NCBI GenBank assembly: GCA_944390315.1
Contig: CALXPO010000025.1
Coordinates: 1-64,000 of the forward strand
DNA from: an uncultured Alphaproteobacteria bacterium
GTDB taxonomy: Bacteria > Pseudomonadota > Alphaproteobacteria > RF32 > CAG-239
Direction: 5' to 3'
Length of the DNA stretch: 64,000 bases
This document shows, piece after piece, positions 34,346-44,638 of the stretch (position 1 is the first letter of the stretch; each line of letters opens with the position of its first letter). The notes under the pieces are model-generated. The model had not been told where the DNA came from. It saw only the letters and a list, made by a program, of their open reading frames with translations, and searched no databases. The position numbers and the translations under genes are program-made.

Positions 34346-35794
34346 ATGATTATTGAAGGAAAAACCAATAAATGGGAAATCGTCTGCGGTTTGGAAATTC
34401 ACTGCCAGATTATTTCCAAATCAAAAATTTTCAGCACCGCCTCAACAAAATTTGGTGCCGATGCCAATCAAAACGTCTCTTTCGTTGATGCCGGAATGCC
34501 CGGAATGTTGCCAACCTTAAATAAATATTGCGTTCATCAGGCAGTTAAAACAGGATTAGGTTTAAGAGCTGTTATTAATAAATATTCCGAATTTTCACGT
34601 AAGAATTATTTTTATGCCGACATGCCGACCGGATATCAGATTACTCAATTTCAATACCCGATTGTAGGCGAGGGTATTGTTACAATAGATTTGGATGACG
34701 GTACGACCAAAGATATCCGTATAGAACGTATGCATATTGAACAGGATGCGGGAAAATCTATTCACGATATTGATCCGCATAAAACTTTCATTGATTTGAA
34801 TCGTGCCGGCGTCGGTTTGATGGAAATTGTCACAAAACCGGATTTTCGTTCACCTGAAGAAGCCGGTGCCTTCTTACGCAAATTGCGTTCAATTTTGCGT
34901 TATTTGGAAACCTGCGATGGTAATATGGACGAAGGGTCTATGCGTTGTGATGTCAATGTTTCGGTCAGACCTTTGGGAAGTGATGAATTTCGTACTCGTT
35001 GCGAAATGAAGAACGTAAACTCGGTTAAATTTGTGATGCAGGCCATAGAAAATGAAGCTCGTCGTCATGTCGAGGTTTATGAAAACGGCGGAAAAGTTGA
35101 ACAGGAAACGCGTCAATTTGATGCCGTCAGCGGGCAGACTAAAGCTATGCGTAAGAAAGAATTTGCCCATGACTATCGCTATTTTCCCGAACCGGATTTG
35201 CCGCCCTTGATTTTAACCGATGAATATATTAAACAGGTTGCTGACGAGTTACCGGAATTACCCGATGCCAAAAAAGCTCGTTTTGTCAATGAGCTTGGTT
35301 TAACAAAATATGATGCAGCTGTTATCTGTGAGAACAAAGAAGTAGCTTATTTCTTTGAAAAAGCTGCCGTTGGACATGATGCCAAAAAAGTGGCCAACTG
35401 GTTAATGGGTGATTTTTTTGCAATGCTCAAGTGCAAAAATCTGACCATTGATGAAAGTCCCGTATCTGCTGAAAATCTGGGAAAATTGGTTGATTTAATT
35501 GAAAAAAATGTAATTTCGGGTAAAATCGCCAAAGATGTGTTTGAGATTATGAGCGAAACAGGTGAAGAACCTGAGAAAATTGTTGAAGAAAAAGGCTGGA
35601 AGCAAGTCACAGACAGTTCGGCGATTGAGGCGATTGTCGACAAAGTGATTGCCAACAATGCCGATAAAGTTGCCGCTTATAAGGGTGGAAAAACAGGCCT
35701 GATGGGATGGTTTGTCGGTCAAGTGATTAAGGAATCACAGGGCAAAGCTAATCCGAAAATGGTTAATGATTTGGTGGTTAAGAAATTATCATAA
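34346..35794 (+). CDS. gatB: Asp/Glu-tRNA amidotransferase subunit B
   Basis: The kinase and tRNA-binding subunit of GatCAB. At 482 aa it has WEIVCGLEIHCQI, the KNYFYADMPTGYQITQF motif, RMHIEQDAGKSIHD and the RCDVNVSVRP segment. The C-terminal YqeY-like helical tail ends at QGKANPKMVNDLVVKKLS. All regions seem complete. It is last in gatCAB, followed by a hairpin with T-rich end. Confidence 0.98.
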   Translation: MIIEGKTNKWEIVCGLEIHCQIISKSKIFSTASTKFGADANQNVSFVDAGMPGMLPTLNKYCVHQAVKTGLGLRAVINKYSEFSRKNYFYADMPTGYQITQFQYPIVGEGIVTIDLDDGTTKDIRIERMHIEQDAGKSIHDIDPHKTFIDLNRAGVGLMEIVTKPDFRSPEEAGAFLRKLRSILRYLETCDGNMDEGSMRCDVNVSVRPLGSDEFRTRCEMKNVNSVKFVMQAIENEARRHVEVYENGGKVEQETRQFDAVSGQTKAMRKKEFAHDYRYFPEPDLPPLILTDEYIKQVADELPELPDAKKARFVNELGLTKYDAAVICENKEVAYFFEKAAVGHDAKKVANWLMGDFFAMLKCKNLTIDESPVSAENLGKLVDLIEKNVISGKIAKDVFEIMSETGEEPEKIVEEKGWKQVTDSSAIEAIVDKVIANNADKVAAYKGGKTGLMGWFVGQVIKESQGKANPKMVNDLVVKKLS

Positions 35795-35804
35795 TTGTTG
35801 TTAT

Positions 35805-35863
35805 GAATTTGTAGCTGATTTTAGCATTGTCCTTGTTATAAACCCCGAGTTTGCTCGGGGTTT
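35805..35863 (+). repeat. Degenerate fragment of the 144-bp repeat, with gatB terminator
   Basis: TTTGTAGCTGATTTTAGC (from 35806) matches an internal segment of the 144-bp repeat (as in copy D, near 36500). It is followed by the terminal hairpin AAACCCCGAG / CTCGGGGTTT (35840-35849 with 35854-35863). The central part is missing. The hairpin probably serves as the gatB terminator. Confidence 0.6.
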
Positions 35864-36401
35864 ATTGTACTGAAGGCAAAAGATTTTCCGTAGTTCGGAG
35901 CGAGAGGCAATTGTTCAGAAAGGTTGCATTTTAATTATGTTTATCTTAAAGTAAAAAAGTAATTATGTATTGCAACATATTGATGTTATATACAATAATT
36001 ATATATTTATCTCTGTTCCGTACTTAAGTTGACAAGAGGCATCAATTTTTGTTTTATGAGCATAAAAGAAAAATATAAAACACTACATACCAATATCTGT
36101 TGTATTTTGTTGTCGGTTAAAAGTTTTGTAATTTTTATGTTGTGAGGCGTATGTTCAATGTCTCGGTTGACTTGCGTGGTCTAAAACCGTTTTATGCTTG
36201 CGTTTGACCCTATGAGCTGGCTGTTTCAATATCTTGGCAATCATCTGGCAAATTTTATACTTTGTGCAAAGAATGCATAAACTTCCATTCGCTGACGCAA
36301 GTGTTATTAGGCTATTCTAACTTCGTTCGTCCAGCCTCAAAGCTCGGCAAGCCTTACGGCTGAGCTGGTATGTATACATCTACCTGCTTATGCAGGTAGT
36401 G
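35864..36401. other. Gene-free stretch between gatB and greA
   Basis: About 540 bp with no credible gene. It holds AT-rich sequence, a 29-codon frame (from about 36057) without a ribosome site, and a cruciform-like region near 36336-36365 (AGCTC / GAGCT arms around AGCC/GGCT). A strong hairpin sits at 36380-36399. It looks like a graveyard of inserted or decayed elements. Confidence 0.5.
36380..36399. terminator. Hairpin beside repeat copy D
   Basis: A perfect 8-bp stem CTACCTGC / GCAGGTAG (36380-36387 with 36392-36399, loop TTAT). It abuts the right end of repeat copy D, as terminators do for the other copies. Confidence 0.55.
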
Positions 36402-36542
36402 TTATTAATGCCTTACAGAAAACCCCGAGTTTACTCGGGGCAGAATTCAAGGTGTTGGAACAACACCGCTCCACGCCAACGTGCGTGGTCAAACCGAAGG
36501 TTTGTAGCTGATTTAGAACCCCCAGTTTACTGGGGATATCTA
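36402..36542 (-). repeat. 144-bp multi-hairpin repeat, copy D
   Basis: Minus-orientation copy, 141 bp, between gatB and greA. Hairpins CCCCAGTAAACTGGGG, CAAACCTTCGGTTTG-type, CCACGC-loop-GCGTGG, GGTGTTGTTCCAACACC-type and CCCCGAGTAAACTCGGGG are all present. The left end TAGATATC lies about 10 bp from the greA terminator. Confidence 0.9.
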
Positions 36543-36548
36543 TTCGAA

Positions 36549-36588
36549 TCATAAAAAAATCTCTCTGATTTGGTTTCAGAGAGATTTT
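36549..36588 (-). terminator. Terminator of greA
   Basis: A stem AAAATCTCTCTGA / TCAGAGAGATTTT (36556-36568 with 36576-36588), with a T-run on the minus strand. Confidence 0.9.
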
Positions 36589-36620
36589 GTACCGTAGAGT
36601 TTTGTTAACGCGAAAGGTCA

Positions 36621-37091
36621 TTAATATTTAACTTCCAAAATTTCAAAAGATTTTTTACCTCCAGGAGCCATATATTCGGCAACATCGCCGACTTCTTTGC
36701 CAATCAGGGCCTTAGCCAAAGGTGAGGATAAAGAAATTTTATTTTTTTCGATATCGGCCTCGTAATCACCGACAATTTGGTATTTGCACTCTTTATCCGT
36801 ATCTTCATCTACGACTAAAACAAATGCGCCAAAACGCACGATATCACCTTTATTGAGGCTTGTGTCGATAACTTGAGCGCGGCTGATAACGGCTTCTAAT
36901 TCTTGAATACGTCCTTCAATAAAACTTTGTTTTTCTTTAGCGGCAGAATATTCTGCATTTTCCGAAAGGTCACCGTGAGAGCGCGCTTCTGCGATTGCAG
37001 CAATAATGTTTGGGCGTTCTACGCCTTTTAAGTTTTTCAGTTCTTGCTCAAGAGCATTGAACCCTTCTTTTGTTAAAGGGAACTTATCCAT
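36621..37091 (-). CDS. greA: Transcription elongation factor GreA
   Basis: Rescues stalled RNA polymerase by stimulating transcript cleavage. The 156-aa protein has the N-terminal coiled coil with acidic tip (AIAEARSHGDLSENAEYSAAK, about 48-68) and the C-terminal FKBP-like domain (LSSPLAKALIGKEVGD). A single minus-strand gene with its own terminator, convergent with gatB. AGGTGA precedes the ATG. Confidence 0.97.
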   Translation of the reverse strand: MDKFPLTKEGFNALEQELKNLKGVERPNIIAAIAEARSHGDLSENAEYSAAKEKQSFIEGRIQELEAVISRAQVIDTSLNKGDIVRFGAFVLVVDEDTDKECKYQIVGDYEADIEKNKISLSSPLAKALIGKEVGDVAEYMAPGGKKSFEILEVKY

Positions 37092-37303
37092 TTTATCACC
37101 TCTTATGCTAAAATTAAAAAATTTGACTGCGAAAAGCTCAGCCCTTCACAGCCATCGTTTATATCAATCAGATAGCAATCTATATAACATCAATAAAAAA
37201 TAATTGCAAGTTTATTTTCTGTTAAATAAAACTTTTTTACCTATACATCCGAAACAAATGTGGTATATTAAAAACGTTAATTAGAACTTTTCGGAGATTG
37301 AAA

Positions 37304-37759
37304 ATGAAAAAAATCTTTATATTATCTGCAGTCGTTGCTTCGGCAATGTTTGCTGCAAATGCTCAAGCAATCGACAGTACCGGTTGTGGTTTGGGATCAA
37401 TGGCTTGGCGCGGTCAATCCGGTCCTGTGCCGCAAATTTTGGCCGTAACCACTAATGGTTCTTTTGGAACTCAAACTTTTGGTATTACTTTCGGTACTTC
37501 TGGTTGCGATCCGAACGGTCGTGTCAGTGGCGGTACACAAAAAATGGTATTTAACTTTTTGGAAAATAACATGGAGCAATATGCTTTGGATGCGGCACGC
37601 GGTGAGGGTGAAACCTTGGATACAATTGCCGGCATGTTGAATATGGACAAGCAGGAATTTGCTAAAAAATCACAACAAAATTTTGCTGCCATCTTCCCTG
37701 ACAGCAATGTTGATGCTATTTTTGTTACAAATAAAATTTTTGAGATTATCAAAGCATAA
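37304..37759 (+). CDS. DUF3015 family secreted protein
   Basis: A 151-aa protein with a signal peptide (MKKIFILSAVVASAMFAANAQA, cut before IDSTG). The mature part matches DUF3015: CGLGSMAW near the start, TFGITFGTSGC in the middle, then a helical C-terminal half (QYALDAARGEGETLDTI, FPDSNVDAIFV). The two Cys may pair. Function unknown; periplasmic. ATG 37304 has GGAG 7 nt upstream; a TTG two codons earlier is less likely. Confidence 0.8.
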   Translation: MKKIFILSAVVASAMFAANAQAIDSTGCGLGSMAWRGQSGPVPQILAVTTNGSFGTQTFGITFGTSGCDPNGRVSGGTQKMVFNFLENNMEQYALDAARGEGETLDTIAGMLNMDKQEFAKKSQQNFAAIFPDSNVDAIFVTNKIFEIIKA

Positions 37760-37774
37760 TCCGTCTTTCTTAAT

Positions 37775-37810
37775 ACGGCGGTTTAACAATTCAACGCTAA
37801 GCCGCCGTTT
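37775..37810 (+). terminator. Terminator after the DUF3015 gene
   Basis: An 11-bp stem with one G-T pair (37775-37785 with 37798-37808), ACGGCGG / CCGCCGT core, followed by TTT. Confidence 0.65.
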
Positions 37811-37954
37811 GTGTCGGAATACCTGCGTGGTGGGTTTTATATGCCATTTTACTAAACTCTTCATTAGGTTCATGTTTCCCAAACATCGGATAATGAAGTT
37901 CAAAAATGTTAATTCTGCTGGCGTCAGCTCGTGAAAGTTCATTTATAACTGTTT

Positions 37955-39763
37955 ATGAAAAATATCTTTTTAATCTCTTTGTTATTACTGTCTGTTTCTG
38001 CCAAAGCCGAAACATTATCACCCGAATGGCTGGCTTTGGGGCATTATCGACCGAATGTTTTCGGCGGCTATACCGCTTCGATTGATTCGGATAATTTTTA
38101 CTTGGCAGATAACGGACGCACCAATCCTCAGGCTGAATTGAAAGCTACAATAAAGTTATTTAATGAACAAAAGGACAAAGAAAAAATTTGTTTGTTTCAG
38201 GGAAGATATCTTTTCTTAAAAAAACAAGGGCTGATTGAAGAAAGCAAAATCCGTTGCGAAGAATTTGAGCAGTTTAAAAAAGATTTGCAGCCGCAGGGCG
38301 TAACTTTGCTTTTTACAGATGCTTATATGAACAATCCGTCGTCGCTGTTTGGGCATACTTTGCTCAGAATTGATACCGCTCGCAAAGGGACACAACTTTT
38401 GGCTCACGGAGCAAATTACGGTGCTTTTACCGAAGGCAAAGAAAACGGCGCTTTGTTTGCTATTTACGGCTTAACCGGCGGTTATTACGGCGGTTGGACG
38501 GTCAAGCCTTATTACGATATCATAAATACATATAATAATATAGAAAATAGAGATATTTGGGAGCTTAATCTTAATCTTTCAGATGAAGAACTTGATATGT
38601 TTGTTGCTCATCTTTGGGAAATCGGACATACTCAAACCAGATACTACTTTTTTACCAAAAATTGTTCTTACATGATTATGGAAATGCTTGATGCCGTGCG
38701 CCCGTCACTACATTTAGCCGATGAGTTTTGGTTGCAAACAATTCCTTTGGATACGGTCAAAGCCGTTTACAGACGTCCCGATTTGGTTAAAGATGTTAAT
38801 TATCGTCCTTCGCGTCAAAGCAAGATTATTCATCGAGCCAAGCAGATGAACAAAGCGCAAAAAAAAGCCTACCTTGCCGCAATCAAAGATAAAGACTATA
38901 ATCTCAAAAACTTACCCGATGAACAAAAAGCCGATGTTTTGGAAACGGCTTATCAATACGTACAGTATCAATTCGTAAAAAAAGAGTATGATTTGCAGGA
39001 ATATCGCAAACGTAGTTTTATGGGATTGATGGCGCGCAATCGCTTACAAAACCAAAAAGCTCGCATGAGCGAAAATCCCGAAGGAAAAAGTCCGCTTAAA
39101 TCACATGAATCAAAAAGAATGACTTTGGGGTTTGGCTCTAAAGATGGCGAAAACTTTCAGGAATTTTCCGTTCGCCCCGCCTATCACTCATTGACCGACA
39201 ACAATTACGGCTTACTGCCCGGAGCGGAGATTAATTTTCTAAATCTTAAAATCAGACACTATGACAGCTCGCAAAAAACGGTTTTGCAACAGTTTAATTT
39301 GCTCGGCATAAAATCCTTATCTCCGATTAATGAAATGTTTCATCCGATATCTTTTAATATGGGATTGGATATTGCCCGAGAAAGCAGGCCCGATACTCAA
39401 AAAGAAGGTTATGTTTTTAATGCTTGGGTCGGCGGCGGAGCCGCTTATAAGCCAACCGACTTTTTATCGCTGTATTTTATGAATAATCTTTACGGCAGCT
39501 ATGGCGGCTTTTTGCCGCATAATCAATATATCGGTATTGGCTTTGCCGGCGGAGCTTTTGTTGATTTTAATCGCCTTAAGCTATTGGCCGAGGCTGAAAA
39601 AATCTTTGCAACAACTTGGTATGGTTCGCAAATAAGATATAAATTGGAAGCTAACTTGATTTTGACTACTAATTGGGGACTGGCCGCAGAATACAAATAT
39701 AACGATCGTCAAAAAGGCGATGACGAAGAAGAATTTATGACTTCCGTCAGATATTATTTTTAG
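37955..39763 (+). CDS. DUF4105 (Lnb N-terminal periplasmic domain) outer-membrane-type protein
   Basis: A 602-aa protein with a signal peptide (MKNIFLISLLLLSVSAKA, then ETLSP). The N-terminal DUF4105 region spans about 95-270, with the family motifs SLFGHTLLRID, YGLTGGYYGGW and FTKNCSYMIMEMLDAVRP. The C-terminal third (from about 385) is rich in alternating aromatic residues and ends SVRYYF, typical of a beta-barrel. The layout suggests an outer-membrane protein with a periplasmic enzyme-like domain; the conserved Cys in KNCSY could be catalytic. Function is unknown. It is a single gene followed by yqeY 77 bp later. Confidence 0.8.
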   Translation: MKNIFLISLLLLSVSAKAETLSPEWLALGHYRPNVFGGYTASIDSDNFYLADNGRTNPQAELKATIKLFNEQKDKEKICLFQGRYLFLKKQGLIEESKIRCEEFEQFKKDLQPQGVTLLFTDAYMNNPSSLFGHTLLRIDTARKGTQLLAHGANYGAFTEGKENGALFAIYGLTGGYYGGWTVKPYYDIINTYNNIENRDIWELNLNLSDEELDMFVAHLWEIGHTQTRYYFFTKNCSYMIMEMLDAVRPSLHLADEFWLQTIPLDTVKAVYRRPDLVKDVNYRPSRQSKIIHRAKQMNKAQKKAYLAAIKDKDYNLKNLPDEQKADVLETAYQYVQYQFVKKEYDLQEYRKRSFMGLMARNRLQNQKARMSENPEGKSPLKSHESKRMTLGFGSKDGENFQEFSVRPAYHSLTDNNYGLLPGAEINFLNLKIRHYDSSQKTVLQQFNLLGIKSLSPINEMFHPISFNMGLDIARESRPDTQKEGYVFNAWVGGGAAYKPTDFLSLYFMNNLYGSYGGFLPHNQYIGIGFAGGAFVDFNRLKLLAEAEKIFATTWYGSQIRYKLEANLILTTNWGLAAEYKYNDRQKGDDEEEFMTSVRYYF

Positions 39764-39840
39764 AGTTTTTTGCCGGTAGGCTTGCAATTTTTGAACAACC
39801 GATATATTTTCAAAGAAAAAATGATTCAACGGAGAAAAAA

Positions 39841-40293
39841 ATGTTAAGAGAAGATATTCAAAATGCAATTAAAGAAGCAATGAAAAATCATGAAACCGAA
39901 CGCTTAAGCACGGTCAGAATGATTTTGGCCGGTATCAAAGAAAAAGATGTTGATGCCAGAGGAAAAGGTAAGGAATGTGCTTCGGATGCCGATTTGTTGT
40001 CTATGATGCAGACGATGATAAAACAACGCCAAGAATCGGCAAAAGTTTATCGTGAAGGTAAACGTGAAGAATTGGCAGCAAAAGAAGAGGCGGAAATTAC
40101 CGTTATTCAAAGTTTTATGCCAAAACAAATGAGCGAAGAAGAAGTTGAAGCCGCCATTAAGACCGCCGTTGCCGAAGTCGGTGCAACTTCTATGAAAGAT
40201 ATGGGTAAAGTTATGAGCGAGCTTAAAACCAAATATGCCGGTCAAATGGATTTTGGTTCGGTATCGGGCAAAATTAAGGCTATACTCGGTTAA
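39841..40293 (+). CDS. yqeY: GatB/YqeY domain protein
   Basis: A 150-aa helical protein matching the YqeY family, related to the GatB tail and suspected to bind tRNA. Motifs are RLSTVRMILAGIKEKDVDARGKG, QRQESAKVYREGKREELAAKE and the C-terminal MDFGSVSGKIKAILG. It directly precedes dnaG (5 bp), the usual yqeY-dnaG-rpoD order of many bacteria. Confidence 0.95.
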   Translation: MLREDIQNAIKEAMKNHETERLSTVRMILAGIKEKDVDARGKGKECASDADLLSMMQTMIKQRQESAKVYREGKREELAAKEEAEITVIQSFMPKQMSEEEVEAAIKTAVAEVGATSMKDMGKVMSELKTKYAGQMDFGSVSGKIKAILG

Positions 40294-40298
40294 TAATT

Positions 40299-42119
40299 AT
40301 GGAAACCGACTTTCAAAAATTTCTCGATGAACTGCGTTCGCGTCTTTCGGTCGCCGATGTTGTCGGTGCCAAGGTTAAACTTGTGCGCAAAGGTAAAGAG
40401 TATATGGGACTTTGTCCTTTTCACAACGAAAAAACTCCTTCCTTTACGGTTAACGAAGCCAAAGGTTTTTATCACTGTTTTGGTTGCGGAGCGCACGGTG
40501 ATATCATCAAATTTGAAATGGAAGCCAACGGTTTGCCTTTTATGGACGCGGTTACCAAGCTGGCAAATAAAGCCGGCTTGCGTGTTCCGCAAATCAGCCA
40601 CGAAAATCCCGAAGAAGTTCAAAAACGCAGCTCGTGGTACGAAATTACCGAGCTGGCGGCAACTTATTTTGAAAAAAATTTGCGCTTGCCGATTGGACAA
40701 GAGGGAATGGCTTATTTTCTCAGACGTGGTTTTGATGAAAACATTATCAAAAAATTTCGTTTGGGATATGCTCCTGATAATAATGGTTTGTGTGCTTGGC
40801 TGGCCTCGAAAAATGTACGCGAAAGCGATATGATTGAGCTCGGCTTGGCGGTGTTATCCGAAAAAAACGGAAAGATTTATGATTTTTTCCGTAATCGGGT
40901 TATTATTCCGATTATGGACAAGCGCGGCAAAGTTATCGCTTTCGGCGGCAGAGTTATGGGTAACGAACAGCCCAAGTATCTCAATTCTCCCGATACGCCC
41001 ATTTTTAATAAACGGCGTGTCTTGTACAATCTTAACTATGCTCGTGACAAAGCCTTTGAAAAACGTCGGATTGTTATTTGTGAAGGTTATATGGACGTTA
41101 TTGCACAGGCCAAATTCGGTTTTGATTACGCCGTGGCACCGCTCGGAACGGCTTTAACGGAAGAGCAAATCGCCGAAGCGTGGAAAATTTGTCCCGAACC
41201 GACGCTTTGCTTTGACGGTGACGGTGCCGGCATTAAGGCGGCAATTCGCTCAGCCGACAGGGTTTTACCGATGCTAAAAGCCGGATATTCGCTTAAATAT
41301 GTCTTTTTACCGGATAAAATGGATCCCGATGAATTCTTAAAGGCCAAGGGAGCCGATGAATATGAAAAGGCTCTTGAACATACCGTTCCTTTGGCTGATT
41401 TGTTGTGGCGAAAAAATATCGAATCTCTGCCGACGGATACTCCCGAACAAAAAGCTCTATTTGAAAAAACAGTTCTGGAAGAAGTCGGAAAAATCGGTGA
41501 CGAAAAAGTCAGAAGTTATTATTTGCAAGATATGAAAAAGCGCATTTATGACAATTTTCGTCAACCAATAAATACAGCGCCCAAATCTGAAAAAGGGTAT
41601 TCTAAACGTAATGTGGCCGCTAAAACAAAAATGCGTCCGCAGCCGATAAAAATAACTTTGGATGATTTGGTCGGAAAGTTTATTGTTTCCGCAATGCTAT
41701 GTTTTCCGAGCCTCATAGGAGAATATGAAGAAAAGACGGGAATGTTTGAAATTTCTAATCCTGATTTAAAGCAATTATTTGAAAAAATGATTGAAATTTA
41801 TCATGAAAATGAAGACATTTCATATATCGATTTTTATCATATGCTTCAAAACAAAGGTTTTGACAAATATTTGTCCGGGCTTTGGGAAGTGAAAATGATA
41901 CGCGGTCAAAATCCCGATATAAGGAAATTGCGCAAAGAAATTAATAATAAAATTATCGAAATGCAGCTGCAACAGCTGGAAAAAGAAATGAAGCAGTCGT
42001 TACGCGAAATGGAGGCTTCCGAGTCGTTTTCAGAAACCCTGTTTGAGCGGTATAATATGCTTGAAAAAGAAAGAAATATTTTGCTCACGCAACAGCATGA
42101 AGATGACATAATAAGCTAA
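40299..42119 (+). CDS. dnaG: DNA primase
   Basis: Makes RNA primers for replication forks. The 606-aa protein has an intact zinc-binding domain (C39, H42, C60, C63) and a TOPRIM catalytic core with ICEGYMDVIA and FDGDGAG. The C-terminal helical domain for DnaB contact is present (from about 445). It lies 5 bp after yqeY and before rpoD. Confidence 0.97.
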   Translation: METDFQKFLDELRSRLSVADVVGAKVKLVRKGKEYMGLCPFHNEKTPSFTVNEAKGFYHCFGCGAHGDIIKFEMEANGLPFMDAVTKLANKAGLRVPQISHENPEEVQKRSSWYEITELAATYFEKNLRLPIGQEGMAYFLRRGFDENIIKKFRLGYAPDNNGLCAWLASKNVRESDMIELGLAVLSEKNGKIYDFFRNRVIIPIMDKRGKVIAFGGRVMGNEQPKYLNSPDTPIFNKRRVLYNLNYARDKAFEKRRIVICEGYMDVIAQAKFGFDYAVAPLGTALTEEQIAEAWKICPEPTLCFDGDGAGIKAAIRSADRVLPMLKAGYSLKYVFLPDKMDPDEFLKAKGADEYEKALEHTVPLADLLWRKNIESLPTDTPEQKALFEKTVLEEVGKIGDEKVRSYYLQDMKKRIYDNFRQPINTAPKSEKGYSKRNVAAKTKMRPQPIKITLDDLVGKFIVSAMLCFPSLIGEYEEKTGMFEISNPDLKQLFEKMIEIYHENEDISYIDFYHMLQNKGFDKYLSGLWEVKMIRGQNPDIRKLRKEINNKIIEMQLQQLEKEMKQSLREMEASESFSETLFERYNMLEKERNILLTQQHEDDIIS

Positions 42120-42176
42120 AACTATGCAAAAAGTGATTGTTTTTTTCAAAAGTAATAATTATTTACATCTATGGTG

Positions 42177-42205
42177 TTGACAAATTGACAATAAAACTCT
42201 AAAAA
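42177..42205 (+). promoter_or_regulatory. Possible rpoD promoter
   Basis: TTGACA (42177-42182) with TAAAAA 17 bp later (42200-42205). A second TTGACA lies at 42185-42190. The -10 is poor, so this is tentative. Confidence 0.35.
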
Positions 42206-42272
42206 AGAGCCGCTAGCAACTATTTTGTCAAGTGCAATGTTTGACGAAAAAAATCGATTTTTGGGAAAGAAT

Positions 42273-44354
42273 ATGTCAGATACAGAAAATCAAGACCTTT
42301 ATGAAGCGGGTGCACAAGATGCTCCGCTCATTGACACTTTGGGCAGTGCTGTTAAACGTATTGTCGAAAAAGGAAAAGCCCGCGGTTATATTACGGTTGA
42401 AGAACTGAATAAGGCTTTGCCTTCTGAAAAAGAATCTTCTGAACAAATCGAAGATATTATGTCCGAAATTTCCGATATGGGAATAAGTATCATTTCGGAA
42501 TCTGAAGCAGATAATTTTGAGGCTGAAGACGAAGAAGATGATGAAGAAGATTATGATGAAAGCGGAAATTTTGACGAAAAAGAATTAGGACGCTATGATG
42601 ATCCCGTCAGAATGTATTTAAAAGAAATGGGATCCGTTGAGCTACTCTCACGTGACGGCGAAATAGCTATCGCCAAACGTATAGAAGCCGGTAAAACAGT
42701 TATGATTGACGGTTTGTGCGAAAGCCCGATGACTATTAAAGCCATCGCTGATTGGAAAGATGATCTGCTTTCCGGAAAAATGCAATTGCGTGATGTCGTC
42801 GATTTGGAAATGATGTATGGCGACGATCCTGAAGCACTGGTTTATGAAGATGAAGAAAGTACTCCGGTCGATAATTTGGAAAAAGTGGTCGCCGAATTGG
42901 AGAAAAAAGAAAATCTCGATGATATTGATGAAGATCTGGCTGATGATATGGATTTGGAAGATGCCGTCGATGAAGAAGAAAACGATGATGAGGATGCCGC
43001 TGATTTGGAAGACGGTGAAACCGAAGATTCCGTTGACAACGAAGAGCATCTCGATGACGCTGATGATGGCGTAAGCGGACATTCTTCTGCTTCTGTTTCT
43101 GCTATGGAAGAGGCTTTGTGGGAACCTGTCTTGGAAATTCTTACTAAAATTTCCAGCTATTATGATGATTTGAAAAAAATTCAAAATCAAAGAGTCGAAG
43201 CTATTTTGGCAGGTAAAGCAATTAAACCTTCTGTCGAGAAAAAATATATACAAATTAAAAAAGAGCTTGTTGAATTGATGAGTTCAATTCATCTCAATTC
43301 AACGCGTATTGAACAACTTGTCGAACAATTAAATGAACTTAATAAGCGTTTGATGGGACTTGAAGGAAAATTATTACGTTATGCCTTAGCTTGCAAAATT
43401 AAACGTGAAGATTTTCTTGAGGCTTATCAAAATTCGGAACTTGATCCGGCGTGGATTGAAAATATTTCACATCGAAAAGATAAACATTGGCAAGAATTCG
43501 TTAATAAATATGGCACCGAAATTGCAGAATTACGCGAAAATGTAGCTCAAATGGCTCAAGAATGCGGTCTGCCGATTACAGAATACCGCCGTATGGTCGA
43601 TACTATTAAAAAAGGCGAAAGAGAAGCCGATAAAGCAAAAAAAGAAATGATTGAAGCTAATCTGCGTTTGGTCATTTCCATTGCTAAAAAATATACCAAT
43701 CGCGGCTTGCAATTCTTGGATTTGATTCAAGAAGGTAACATCGGCTTGATGAAAGCCGTCGATAAGTTTGAGTATCGCCGCGGATATAAGTTTTCAACCT
43801 ATGCTACCTGGTGGATAAGACAAGCTATTACGCGTTCTATTGCCGATCAGGCGAGAACTATTCGTATCCCTGTCCATATGATTGAAACCATCAACAAATT
43901 AGTGCGGACTTCACGCCAAATGTTGGCAGAAATGGGTAGAGAGCCTGTTCCTGAAGAATTGGCAGCCAGACTGTCAATGCCTTTAGAAAAAGTACGCAAG
44001 GTTATGAAAATTGCTAAAGAACCGGTCAGTTTGGAATCTCCGGTCGGAGATGAAGAAGATTCTTCTTTGGGCGATTTTATCCCAGATGAAAGCGCTTTGC
44101 AGCCTTTAGATTCTGCTATTCATGCTAATTTAAAAGAGACTTGTACCAAAATATTATCCTCTTTAACGCCGAGAGAAGAACGTGTTTTAAGAATGCGCTT
44201 CGGTATCGGTATGAATACCGATCATACTTTGGAAGAAGTAGGACAGCAATTTAATGTTACTCGTGAACGTATTCGTCAGATTGAGGCAAAGGCGCTGCGT
44301 AAACTCAAACACCCAAGTCGTTCACGTAAATTGAGATCATTCTTGGATCAATAA
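42273..44354 (+). CDS. rpoD: RNA polymerase primary sigma factor (RpoD/sigma-70)
   Basis: Directs RNA polymerase to housekeeping promoters. The 693-aa protein has region 1.1 (about 10-70), region 1.2 ([22 protein letters not shown]) and region 2 with [21 protein letters not shown] and the [15 protein letters not shown] helix. Region 3 and region 4 ([20 protein letters not shown]) follow. A long Asp/Glu tract (about 185-270) lies in the non-conserved part. I start at ATG 42273 (MSDTEN), with GGGAAAG just upstream; an ATG 33 nt earlier is possible. Confidence 0.96.
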   Translation: MSDTENQDLYEAGAQDAPLIDTLGSAVKRIVEKGKARGYITVEELNKALPSEKESSEQIEDIMSEISDMGISIISESEADNFEAEDEEDDEEDYDESGNFDEKELGRYDDPVRMYLKEMGSVELLSRDGEIAIAKRIEAGKTVMIDGLCESPMTIKAIADWKDDLLSGKMQLRDVVDLEMMYGDDPEALVYEDEESTPVDNLEKVVAELEKKENLDDIDEDLADDMDLEDAVDEEENDDEDAADLEDGETEDSVDNEEHLDDADDGVSGHSSASVSAMEEALWEPVLEILTKISSYYDDLKKIQNQRVEAILAGKAIKPSVEKKYIQIKKELVELMSSIHLNSTRIEQLVEQLNELNKRLMGLEGKLLRYALACKIKREDFLEAYQNSELDPAWIENISHRKDKHWQEFVNKYGTEIAELRENVAQMAQECGLPITEYRRMVDTIKKGEREADKAKKEMIEANLRLVISIAKKYTNRGLQFLDLIQEGNIGLMKAVDKFEYRRGYKFSTYATWWIRQAITRSIADQARTIRIPVHMIETINKLVRTSRQMLAEMGREPVPEELAARLSMPLEKVRKVMKIAKEPVSLESPVGDEEDSSLGDFIPDESALQPLDSAIHANLKETCTKILSSLTPREERVLRMRFGIGMNTDHTLEEVGQQFNVTRERIRQIEAKALRKLKHPSRSRKLRSFLDQ

Positions 44355-44382
44355 CTTATATATCAAAGAGTATTATGATAAC

Positions 44383-44419
44383 AAATTCTCCTTTTGTTTC
44401 AGACAAAGGGAGAATTTTT
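44383..44419 (+). terminator. Terminator of rpoD
   Basis: Stem AAATTCTCC / GGAGAATTT (44383-44391 with 44409-44417), extended inward by TTTTGT/ACAAAG and followed by Ts. Confidence 0.8.
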
Positions 44420-44638
44420 CTTTTAAAATATTATTTCTTTTGTGTGGCGTCCTAAATGAAATTTCTGTAATTTATTTGTTTGTTGCGCGCAGATTTAGAC
44501 AGATGTAAAAAATAAATAGACGTTATTGTTACTATTTTGATTGTTATAGCTCAATTCTGTTTGGTAATACAGCAGCATTTTATTCAAACTTTGTAATATG
44601 CAATCTCGATTTTACATAAGTTATACTTTTGAAATCAT
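44420..44638. other. Gene-free stretch between rpoD and hsp20
   Basis: I see no gene or repeat in these 219 bp. Confidence 0.5.

Noticed and set aside
36057..36146. A 29-codon plus-strand frame (MSIKEKYK...)
   Set aside because: No ribosome site or promoter, and the sequence lies in a decayed intergenic region.
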